Shown here: piece after piece, positions 19,639-30,400 of the stretch | Layout: every line of letters begins with the position of its first letter | How positions within the stretch are numbered: position 1 is the stretch's first letter | Source of the DNA: Rhynchopus euleeides | Taxonomy: Eukaryota; Euglenozoa; Diplonemea; Diplonemida; Diplonemidae | Direction of reading: 5' to 3' | Assembly: GCA_963210315.1 (NCBI GenBank) | Contig: OY723320.1 | Span: 1,722,457 to 1,786,456, forward strand | Length of the DNA stretch: 64,000 nucleotides | Translations under genes and position numbers: made by a program | Notes under the pieces: model-generated | What the model was told of the DNA's origin: nothing | Databases searched by the model: none | What the model saw: only the letters and a program-made list of their open reading frames with translations

Positions 19639-19898
19639 TAAATCTTCAGATTTACTTCGTCCCAACTTCGCCCAACAACTTCGCCCAGGGGACGAAGTTG
19701 GGAGAAAAAAAATTCTGGGCTCGGCCCCCACCCACCGAAGGGGGTGGGTGGTGAAAGATCTCACGGGATCGCGAGGCTCAGGGGATGGGGAATGCACGAG
19801 GAAGGAAGTGTCAGAAGGAGACCACAACGACCTTCCCCAAAGTACGATGTATTGCTCCGCCCAGACCCCCCTGTGGCGTATGTCTGGTGCCCAAGTCC
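19639..19898. other. Pre-insertion host DNA between A1 and B
   Basis: Repetitive AACTTCGCCC/GAAGTTGGG motifs, then part of the hairpin module (GCTCCGCCCAGACCCCCCTG at about 19853-19872). It is the left half of a locus whose right half resumes at 33805. No gene. Confidence 0.5.
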
Positions 19899-19910
19899 TT
19901 TCAAGTTACA
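19899..19910. repeat. Left target-site duplication of the B-A2 insertion
   Basis: TTCAAGTTACAT here is repeated exactly at 33793-33804 just after the A2 poly(A). A run of 18 T (19910-19927) follows and separates it from the truncated start of B. Confidence 0.8.
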
Positions 19911-19940
19911 TTTTTTTTTTTTTTTTTGCGGCAGGCCACC

Positions 19941-22900
19941 ATGCCGGTGAGGCTCGGGGGCCTGGGGATTCGACGCGCCGCCGAACACTGGCATGCAGCC
20001 GCCCTGGCGTCCACGGCGAACGGCCACTCCTTGTGCCGGGAGCTCGACCCCAACTTCACGTGGGATGAGGAGGGATGGGAGACCACCTGCCTCGCTCACA
20101 ACAACGCTGTGGACGAGGACGAACGGCGCGACCCCACGCAAGCCCCCGTGGGGGATGTCGAGCAGAGGGAACTCTCCCGCGCGATCGTCAGCCGCCAGTA
20201 CCGCGAGCTGTTCGAAGAGTCCGACGCCCACGACAGAGCCCGCCTGCGATCGCTGTCGCTGCCCCACGCCGGCGCTTTCCTCGGGGGGAAGCTCTCGGAG
20301 AACAGCCGCATCGAGGGTCGCCAGATGATCGCCGTGTCACGCGCCCGCCTTGGCATTCCCCTCTTCGAGCCGGATACCGTCTGCGAGAAGTGCGGCAGGG
20401 AACTGGACGAGATGGGAACCCACGCCTTCGACTGCAACCAGGGCGGGGCTTTAACCCGCAGACACGACGCCACCCGGGACGCCCTGTTCGCCCTGGCACA
20501 GGAGGCGGGCACGAACCCCGAGATGGAGTCTCTGCATCTCCTGCAGGATGGGCAGCGCCCGGGCGACCTCGTGACTAGGAGGATCTGGCCACGAGTCATT
20601 GACATCACCGTCAAGAACCCCGTGGCCGCTTCTTACGTGCAGGCGGCAGCCCGTTTCACGGGAGCGGCGGCAGCCCAGGGCGAGGCGACGAAGAACCGGC
20701 AGTACCGGGACGCGTGTGCGGCGCGAGGCCTCGTGTTCGCCCCCTACGCCATGGAGTTGTTCGGCGGCCTCGCCCCCTCGGCACACTCCGTCTTCTCGAA
20801 GCTCGGGCGCCTTGCGGCGGAGCGGACAGGAGCGAGCCGAGTGCAGCTGACGCAGGAGTACGCGTGCAGGGTGAACTCCGCCTTCAACAACACCCTGGGC
20901 GCCACCCTGCTCGAGTGCGGGGAGCTTACGAAGGCTTGCCGGTCGCTGGCCCGCGACAGAGTCGAGGTGGAGGCCGCCCCACCCCTGGACCCCGACCACT
21001 TCATCAGGTTCGAGCCGGACCAGGTCGGCCAGGGTGCTGCATTCGAAGACACCGACCCGGACGACGCGGAGGGACAAGGCCACCAGGCGGTGCCCCCTCC
21101 CTCAGACGAGCCCCTGCGTCCCGCCCAGAAACCCGTAGACCGCGAGCCGCCGACGCCGGAAGACCTGGTGCGTGAATGGCGGTCTGCCCACAACGGTGTA
21201 GGGGTGTCCTTCACCTCGCTGATGGGGGGCTTGGGGAACCTCCTGCCGGCGGTGTTCCAGGTGCAGCAGCTGGGGGGAGGTGGCGCGGGGGGGGTGCCCA
21301 CGGATGCGCTGGTGGCCCTCGCGGACGGCTTCGCCTCGTCAGGGACCCCGATGGAGGCAGGGCCACTCCGCAGACAGGCCGTCGCCCGGGTACGATCCTC
21401 CCCCGAACTGTCGGGGCTCCTGGCAGACCCAGCGGCGTGGGCCAGCCGCATGTCCGCTTTCGAGAGGGAAGACGAAGCGACGTGGGCCGACGACGTGCTC
21501 ATTCGCGGGGCGGCGTGCGTGCTGCGGAGGCACATCATCGTCTTCCGCGACTACCGCGCGCCGACAGTGTGCGACCCCGGGTGCAAGCCGATCGCCACCG
21601 CGGTCGCCCTCGGGGGAGTAGGCGACCGCTTCCAGGCGCTCACCCTGCCGGCGGACGTGCAGGAGTTGGTGGGCGGGAGCACGACTGGGCCCCGGCCTAC
21701 CGTACGCGCGGGCCCGCGGCTGCGAACTGAGCGGGCGGAGGGGGAGCAGGACGTGACGGAGTTCTGCCAGTTCTGCGAAGCGGACTTCTCCACGCAGGAC
21801 ACCCACGGCAGGTGTGTACACTGCCTCAGAGCCAGCTGCCCTGACTGTGTCGAGCACGTCACGGACCCCTGCCAGTGCGGGCGCACGGAGCCGACGACGG
21901 TGGTGCAGGAGGAGGTGATGGATGACGACGAGGACAGCACCGACAGCGAGGACGCCGGTCCCCCGCCGCCGCCCCCGGGGCCGGCCCCCGAGCCGGCGGA
22001 CGATGTCCTGACCCGGTGGCTGACCGCGAGGGAGCACGCGCTTCCGGGAGTCACCACCGCGAAGCAGCAGAGCGTGCTGGAGATGCCGGACGTGCAGGAC
22101 TTCCGGTTCACCCCCGGGAACTGCTTCTTCGACGCCCTCACGTTCCTCCTCGGCGAGGCCGGCGCGACTGCAGACGGCCTGCGGCAGTACGTCGTGAAGG
22201 CGGTCGGCGACCACGCTGACCTGAGGAGCAGGGCGGAGCCCTCCTACGAGGAGTGGGCGCGGCAGATGCGCGAGTCCGGCAGCATGAACGTTGCGTCGTG
22301 GGCCGACGAGCTGACGCTGCAGGGGGCCGCGCGGGCGACGGGCTCCCCGATCGTCGTGCTCGCTGATGACACTGCACCGCGGATATACCGCCCCCTGAGG
22401 AAGCCGTACGGGCCTGTCGCGGGTGTCAAGTTCAAGGCATCGCACTACAGCCCACTCCACATCTCGGAGCAGGTGCGGTCCTTCGTGCTCCGCCTCGCAC
22501 CGGCCGTACCCCTCGTCTCCACCGGCTGCCGAGGCGCAGAGGCTGGCCTCCACATGGTCCGAGTAGACGGGGGGACAGCCGAACTGTCGGTGCTGTGTGT
22601 CAGATGTGAGCAGCCGTTTGACACCCGAACGCCCCACTGGGAATGCATAGGCTGCAATCGCCTAGCGTGCACGGGCTGTGTGTCGGACGGAGAGACATGT
22701 ACCCGTCCGCCGGACCGAGGAGGCGACGGGGCTGCGACGGACGGTAACGCACACACGACCTCGGGCGGCTCTCCCTCTGCTTCTACAGCACCAGCCCCCT
22801 CGTCGAACGCGACCGCTCAGCCCTCCACCTCCTCCACCGACTCCACCGACTCCACCTCCGACGCGCAGCAGGGCGGCTCCACCAGCGAGAACGCACCAGC

Positions 22901-23282
22901 CCCCTCAGCGTCGCAGCACACAGGCAAGCGGAAGGCCGACCGTGACGTGTCAGCCTCTCCCCCGGACAGGAAGCGCAGCGCGACGGCTGCCGACAAAGGC
23001 ACCCCAGCTGACGACGCCGACGTCCCCAAGACGGTGGCTGAATGGGACGCCCTGTTCACCCCAGAGCCTGGCTCCCCGGAGGAGGAGTTCAAGTCCGCGA
23101 GGCGAGCCCTGCATGCGTGGCGTTGCAAGGTCCGCCTCCAAGACAGAGAGGAGCAGAGGCTGTACAATAACCTCAACTCGAGGATGTACACCGCAGCGGG
23201 CATGCGTCGCGCGACAGCGGGGACAGCGTCCCAGGGATCACGCCGCGCCGCGCCGCGCGCGACAGGCGCCGCCACCCAGTGA
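19941..23282 (+). pseudogene. Family B polyprotein, C-terminal half (5'-truncated)
   Basis: The frame is open from before the truncation to a stop at 23280-23282; I count from the first Met inside B (19941). Order: post-RT region ('MPVRLGGLGIRRAAEH', like A's 'LPIRLSGLGVRRAADH'); CCHC knuckle (C at 20382 and 20391, then 'THAFDC'); restriction-like endonuclease 'RPGD...IDIT' (about 20554-20612); a degenerate OTU-like domain (about 21166-21690) lacking both the Cys box and the catalytic His; Cys-rich finger ('CQFC...CVHC...CPDC', about 21763-21885); a second, intact-looking OTU ('GNCFFDAL' Cys at 22122, 'SHYSPL' His at 22443); a second finger (about 22596-22700); Ser/Thr-rich linker; basic C-terminus. 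RT is absent, so it cannot move by itself. No internal stops, so it is young or was an active template. Confidence 0.8.
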
Positions 23283-24133
23283 GGGCCAGAGTGGTCGAAC
23301 CTGCAAGGAGCAGGTCCCCGCTCGACTACGTAGAGTATAGAGTAGAGTTTTGAGTAGAGGTAGATCCCCCCCCCTAGACCAGATGCCTTTGTGCAGTAGA
23401 GCACACACAGGTGCTGTGAATACCCCCTTCTCCGTCCCCCCCCCCCCTCCCCCCCCAACTCCCCCTCGCGGCAGGCACGGTCGGCCCGACGAGTCAGTTC
23501 AGTGTTGTCCCTCAACGAGACCCCCTGTCCCCGGCCCTGTGAGCACCACAGCACCAGGGAATAGGCATCCCAACTCACAGGACCCACCGCCGTCACTGCA
23601 TGCCCCTCTGCCCCGCGTTTCGTTACCTTCTCTGCCAGGTCACGGGTCCCCCCTCCAGGTGCCCTCCCGCCTCATCCCTTTTTGCCCCCGTCGTTGCCCG
23701 TTTTGGCGCCCCCGATAGGCGGACCCAGGGAGCCTCGTCAAAGTGCCATCCCTACAGGAGATCGCCCTGGTTTTGGCCCCCATGAGCACCATGGCACCAG
23801 TAATCCAGGAAATTTGGCTCCCTGGATCCACCGTCACTGCTATTCTTGTCCTTCTGCATTACCTTTCACGCTTATTTGCCTTCGGACTGGGTCATGGGAT
23901 GGAAGAGGGCGGTCGGGGTCTGGGGAAGTGAGGATGTGTGTCAAGACCTTGTCTCGTTGTGCCTGGGAGGTTTGGTGGTGGATGGGATGAGACACAGGCC
24001 ATTGTGCCCAGAGAGCGCATGAGAGAGAGGGATTTGAGGCCCCCCGCCCCCAGGTTCCCTGCCCACCTGGACGGACCCAAGTGCCTCACACCGGTTCTCT
24101 CCCCACCCGGTGGTCCACCTGACGGGCAAGCCC
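23283..24133 (+). other. 3' UTR of family B
   Basis: Non-coding. It contains long C runs near 23430-23455, two related blocks beginning at GTGAGCACCACAGCACCAG (about 23537) and ATGAGCACCATGGCACCAG (about 23781), about 240 bp apart, that look like an old internal duplication, and at the end the ~115-bp tail shared with family A. Confidence 0.7.
24019..24131 (+). repeat. Conserved 3' tail shared by families A and B (B copy)
   Basis: From GCATGAGAGAGAGGG to GACGGGCAAG this is essentially identical to 33662-33777 of A2, differing only in AG-repeat length and the last bases before poly(A), whereas the sequence just upstream is clearly diverged between families. Likely the RNA 3' structure recognised by the reverse transcriptase, or a recent conversion tract. 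Confidence 0.75.
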
Positions 24134-24476
24134 AAAAAAAAAAAAAAATCCAACGATTTCTTAAGCTACAGTTTCTGTACTTCATTGTTTCTGTACTTCA
24201 TTGGTATACACACTCGTGCTCCCTGGTCGGTTGGGTTTGGTTGGGTCCCCCCCCTCCCTCCCTTGGGCATCCCCCATCCCACCCCTTCCCTCACCCTTTT
24301 CCCCTTTCCAATCTTCTTGACCTTGTGGGCGGGCGGAGCCGGGAGGGCAGGTTGGGCCTTAGAGTTACTTCCTCAACAACAACCCACTCCCCCTTGGGCC
24401 ACTTGTCCCTTGGGCTCTGTTCCCCACCATCCATCCCCCTCCACTCCCCCAACCCCCAACCCCACGAGCACGAGCG

Positions 24477-27400
24477 ATGGTAGGGCGAGAGCCGCCCAGG
24501 CGATGGCAGGCCCCGATGGTGGCGACGCTGGCGGTGGTGGCGCTCGCGGTGCTGACGACAGCACCGCTGGAGCAGAGGCAGCCCGGGTCGCCCCCGGTAG
24601 CAGGCGAGCGCGGGCTGGCCGCCCCTGATGAGGGGCGTGTCAGGCGAGAGGAGCAGGGGCCTCATGCGAGGCCTCTGCTAACACCCTGCCTGCACGGCAG
24701 GGGAGCGCGTCGGCCTCACCCGCCGGCAAGGCGCCCCTCTCGCGGGATAGCAGTGGCGGCGGCGCGCCCACCACGTCCCCCCAACATGCTGCAAGCGGCG
24801 GTTCCGCTAACGGTGAAGCCGCCGGGCCTCGCCCCAGCCCACCGACAGCAGCAGAAAGGGTCGCCCCCTGTCCCCGCGAGTTGGCTCGGCCAGGTCCCCC
24901 GAGGATCCAGGCCGACGGTATCGCTGCCCGCACTGCGGGTGTCTCTCCCCTCCCCCCTTGGGGGCCCCTCGGGTGGATCGGGTGGTGGGTGGAATGGGAG
25001 CTGGGCCCCCCCCCCTTTGGGTGGTGGCTGGGTGGTGGCAGGGAGGAGGTCAGGGGGGAGGGGTTGTGGTGGACAGACGTCTGTTGTTGATCCCAAGCCG
25101 ACTGATCTGAAGGACTTCATCTGCACCTGTGATGTCGACAACTCGGTGAACGTGACTGGTGCGAAAGCGACATTCGACAAGTGCGTGGCAAAGCCGTGTG
25201 GTGACGGTCAGGCCTGCAAGGACCCCAACAGGAAGTACTCGCGTAGGAACGACGCCATCTGCGCCTGCGACAAGGACCCGAGCCTGACCAGCACCGGTGC
25301 ATCAACGACTTTATCGAAGAATGCGTGCGGGTCCAAACAGTCCAAGCGGGGTGGGGACGGACAGACGTGTGTTGACCCCAAGCCGACCCTCACGGATCTG
25401 AAGGACTCCTTCTGCGCCTGTAATGGGGACGGCGTGCGACGCTACAGCGGAGGCAACAACAACGACTCCATCACCGATCCGGGTGGAGTGCAGCAGTCCC
25501 CCGGGGCGCCCTCGGACACCCGGACCGGAAGTGGGTTCGACAACCGCAACAGCTACAACATCGGCAGCTTCGAGGGCAACACTCTGCTGGTGCTGGCCCT
25601 CTGGGTGGCGGATGGACTGTTGCGGGCGGCGGGGTGGGCAGCGACAGGGCCCCACACGCGCTGGCCATGGGTGGAGGCGGCCCCGCAGGCCGCTTGGGGA
25701 GCGCTGCTGAGGGCCAGGTGGGAGGCCCAGGGGCCAACGTGGGAGGGTATATGGGGTCCGGGGGCACTGCTGATGGGAGCTGGATGGCTGGCCGCTCAGG
25801 CGGTGGTGCGAGAGGTGGTCCGAGCGGGGAGCAAGCTAGGGCCCTGGCCCAGGTGCCGACACCTCGGGCTGCCTCCAGCAGTGAAAGAGGCGTGGGCCCT
25901 CTGGGGGGCTGCAGCCACCGCGCCGGGTGGCTGGGGCGGCGCCTTAGAGACAGGGGCGGTGGTATTGTGCGCTGTGTGGCTGTGCAGTCGACGAGCGGCG
26001 CGCGGATTCTGGGGTAGACAGCGGCCGGGCGCCGTGCAGCTCTCCTCCTGGGCGATATGGGCAGCCACAGGAGGTCTGGCAGGGGGCACGGATCTCGTGG
26101 GCACGGTGCAGACAGCCGTAGAGGGGTGCGCCGGATGGTTCGAGGAGGCGGCGCCCCAAGCGACGGTGGTGGCCACACAGGGGCTGGCGGGATTGTGCGT
26201 CGCTCTGTGGGTGCTGACGGCAGGCTTTGCATGGCGGGGGTGCCTCAGACGGAGACGGGTAGTGGCGCGCAGGTGGACATGGCCGGCCCGACGGTGCAGT
26301 CGATGGGTCAGCCGCCGCCGTCACCTGGACCCCCTGGTGCCTTCCACTGTGTGTCGGTCTCGTCTTCGCAACGAACGAGGGCGAGCTGCGCTGAGGCTGG
26401 AGCTGCAGGCGAACAGCCTACGAGCATGGTGCGGCGACAGGGGTTGGTGGGCCATGCTCCTGCTGCTGATCGGGGCCTCCAGCGGGGGCGCGCCGTGGGC
26501 GGTGATCGGGACGCTTGCCCTCGCGGCGGGCACGTCGGCGGGATGGGCGGCTCGCAGCGCGGGGGGTGTTTGGGAGGCTGAGGCGACAGAGCTGGTCGTC
26601 CGAGACATGTGGCGCGTCTTGCGGAAGGATGCACACGCCCACATGCTGCTGGCGGAGGGAGTGACGGGAAGCAAGGAGGGTGTGGTGCTGGGCCCACGGG
26701 CAATGCAGGGGGGCGACCACGACATGGTCGATGAGGATGCCTGGGGCGGTGTGGACGAGTTGTTGGAGGGGTACGGAGCCAAGAGATGCCCCAACGCGGC
26801 GACCAGGGACTGTCTCTTCGTGGCCCTCCACGGACCCACCCACCCAGGGCCCCTGGACATCGCCCGCATGCGGCAAGAGCTGGCAGCGAGGGCAGGGTCG
26901 GAGTCTGTGAAGCCCCAGCTGTCCAGGCTGCTGAAGTCGGCTGGCCAGGCAGAGCGTTACCGCGATGGGCTGGCGAAGACGGCGCGGGGAGACCACCTCG
27001 CTCTGCACCTCGCGGCCGGGGCATGGGACACGGTGATTGTGGTGGTGTCGGGCGGACCACACCCGCTGATTCGCGTCGACCCCCCGCGGTTGAAGAAGGG
27101 CCAAGAGACGCAGCGCACCAGAGTGATCGCTTTTGCGAGCGACCACTACGAGGCGGTCACTCTGGGGCACGCGCAGGCACAGAAGATGCGCGACGCGGCG
27201 GTGCATGCGCTACTCGGCCCCGACTCGTGGAGCACCGCCGCCCCCGAATGCCCGGCGGAGGTGCCGGATAGTACGCCGATCCCGCTAGGCGTCGCGCCGG
27301 AGCTGCTGTTCTGCCCGATGACGGCCTGCGCTGGGTCGGCGCTCCGCCGACACAAGCCCTTCTCCTCGAAGGCCTCCCTCCGCGAGCATGTGAGCGATCA

Positions 27401-30400
27401 TGTGAAACGCGGGGAGGAGTTGCCGCCGGGGGCTCTACGCGTGGTGGGCATGAGGCAGTGCGTCATCTGTGCCAAGGTGATGTCGGCGCAGGCGCAAGAC
27501 ACGTGCCCGCAGTGCAGGAAGCGGGTGCAACCTCGGGACGTCCCCGCCAGGCGCGAGAGGGTGGGCCAGGAGCTAACGGACGAAGGGCGACTCCCCTCCC
27601 TGGAGGAGATCCACACGGCGCGGGTGGCGGTGTCGCTGTCGGTGCCTGAGGCAGTGTTGAGGCCGGCCGCGGAGGTGCTCGTGCAGGCCCTCTGGGATGT
27701 GGCGGCGGACAAAACGAGGGTGACAGCATGGCTGCGGCTCTTCCTGGTGCCGAAGGTCCTCCTCCGGTCGTACAGAGGGGGGAAGGCCAAGCAGAAGAAG
27801 GCTCGGGCGGCGCGTCTCGAGGCCATCACCCTCTGGCGGGCGGGCAAGGTGTCGGAGCTGTGGAGATGTGCGAGTGCGAGCGGCCAGGGGGCCCCTCGTG
27901 AAGTGCAGAGCCCCCCGACATGGGAGGAACGGGAACGCGCGGTGGTGCAGGCCGCGCGACAGGGTCGCCTCTCAACGGCGATGGCGAGGACGCGGAGTGC
28001 GGGCCTGGCACCGGCCTCCGACGCGACCCTCGCGACGTTGCGCGCGCTCCACCCCGCTGCCGAGCCGCCGACCATCGCCAAGGAGCGGAGGACAGAGCCC
28101 GCGGACGCCTCTCCCACCGATGTCTTCAAGGCGCTTCGGGGCCTCCCGAAGGGGACGGGGGCCGGACCGTCGGGCCTTCGAGCTGATCACTTGCGCGCGC
28201 TGACGCAGGTGGAAGGGGTAGATGTGCTGCAGGCCTTGACGGCCGTCGTCAACATCCTGCGTCGAGGGGAAGCACCACCGGAGATTGCGCGCCACCTGGC
28301 AGGAGCGTCGCTGGTTGCGCTGCCAAAGCCCACAGGCGGGGTGCGCCCCATTGCGGTGGGGGAGACTCTGCGGCGGCTGGTGGCGAAGACGCTGGTGGCT
28401 GAGGTGCGCGAGAAGGTGGGGAAGCTGCTGCTGAAGGGCAAGCAGGTGGGTGTCGCTGTCGATGGGGGCCTGGACGCCGCTACAGCGGTGGTGCGGGACT
28501 ACGCCAGCCGCCACAAGGGCACTGATCGCATTCTCGTCAAGATTGACTACGAGAACGCGTTCAACACTGTGAATCGACAGGCGTTCCTGGACGCAGTGCG
28601 GAGTGACCTCCCCGAGCTCGCAGCCTGGGTGGAGTGGTGCTACGCCCACCCGACAGCCCTGGTGTACCGGGAGCACATCATCCTCTCGGAGCATGGGGTG
28701 CAGCAGGGCGACCCGTTGGGGCCCCTCCTTTTCTCCCTCGCGATCCGCAAGCTGACGGAGGACATTGTACGCATGCCGGGCCTCGAGGGGACCATATGGT
28801 ACCTCGACGACGGGACGCTGATGGGGCCCCCGAAGGCTGTAGGTGCGGCATTCGCAGAGCTGGAGAAGCGCAGCGCAGCCCTCGGGTTGAAGGTGTCGCG
28901 GAGGAAGTGCGAGGTGATCTCGCTTGGAGGCCACACGGTGGCTGCGATCCGGGAGGTGGGCCTCGACGTCGCCGCATCAAAGAAAGAGGAGGAAGTGAGG
29001 ATGAAGTTGCTGCAGCAGAACTTCGAGTTCCTCGGAGCTCCGGTGGGGGACGCGGCGTACTGCGAGGCGGTGATGGACAGGAAGCTGGAGGAGAAGTTCC
29101 TGCCGTGCCTCCGGGAGCTGCACAAGGTGCGCGACGCACAGGTGGCGATGACCCTTCTGCGACACTGCGAAGGGTTCTGCAAGGTGGTCTTCGCCATGCG
29201 CGCCATCGGGTACAAGGGGCGTGAGTACCTGAAGAAGTACGACCGTGAGGTTGACTTCGTGCTGGCGACGATCCTTGGCGACGAGGATGGTGAGCTGCCG
29301 ACCGAGGCCAGAAAGCAAGCCGCCCTCCCCATCAGGTTGTCTGGCCTGGGGGTGCGCCGTGCGGCGGATCACTCGACTGCTGCTGCCTTGGGTGCTGCCA
29401 GCTCGCTCTTTCCTCTGTGCCTGCAGCTCGACCCCTCCCACCGCTGGGATGCGCAAACGTGGAAGGAGACAGCTGAGCGGCACAACGAGTGCGTGCTGGA
29501 GGCGGACAGGATCGCCACCCTGGCGCGACCAGAGACGCCGCTGAAGCAGCGTGACCTGTCGATGGCGATCATTGCCAAGCAGCAGGCGGATCTCCATGAG
29601 GGGGCTGATGTGACCAGCATGGGGCGCCTTCTGTCTGAGAGCCTCCCGGGTGCGGGATCGTGGGTCGTCGCGCCGCCTGAAACCCAGTTCGCCATGCAAC
29701 GGGAAGAGTTCCAGGTGGCCTGCCGGTTGCGGCTCGGGGCCCCAGTGTTCTCCCCGGGGGCGATGTGTCAGCAGTGCGGGGAGGGACTGGACGAGAGTGG
29801 GGCACACATCTTCGCGTGCAAGGCCTCGGCAGACCGGCACCGTCGGCACGATGCTGTGAGGGGCGGCGTGTATGGCCTGGCGAGTGCGGCGGGCCTCGCT
29901 CCTCAGCTGGAGCCCAACCATGTGGTGCTGGGACGCGGCAAGCCGGCGGACGTCTACCTGCCTGTCGGTGTGAGCGAGGAGCGCAGCAGGGCCATCGACG
30001 TCACTGTGTGGTCAACGACGGCGCAGTCGTCCATGCAGGGGGCGGCGAAGGCCCGGGGGTACACAGCGTCCCGTGCTGAGGCCGCGAAGCACGCCAAGCA
30101 CGATGCCAAGTGCCAGGCGGAGGGGATGGCCTTCACGGCCTTCGCGCTGGAGCAGTCCGGGGGTATGGGCACCGAGGCAGCCACTCTCTTCCGCCATCTT
30201 GTGAATTATGCAGTGGACCACAAGATGGGGAACCGCAGTGAGCTGACGCGGACTTGGGCGGCGCGGATCACCGTCCCCCTGATGCGAGCTATTGGGAAGT
30301 CGGCGATGAGGCGGGGCTCGCTGTGTCTGGACCTGAAGTCCGGGAACTTGCGGCAGCGGGTGAAGGCGGACCCCGTCCCGGCGATCGAGCCGGACTTCTA

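Larger units (their letters stand above)
19928..24148 (+). mobile_element. Non-LTR retrotransposon family B, 5'-truncated
   Basis: Starts abruptly after an 18-T tract at a point matching family A's post-RT region (about 15299), so leader, N-terminus and RT are missing. It keeps the endonuclease half, two OTU-like domains, a ~850-bp 3' UTR and a 15-A tail (24134-24148). The coding part is clearly homologous to A but diverged. Its tail is joined directly to the 5' end of A2, and no B-specific target duplication separates the two. Confidence 0.85.
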
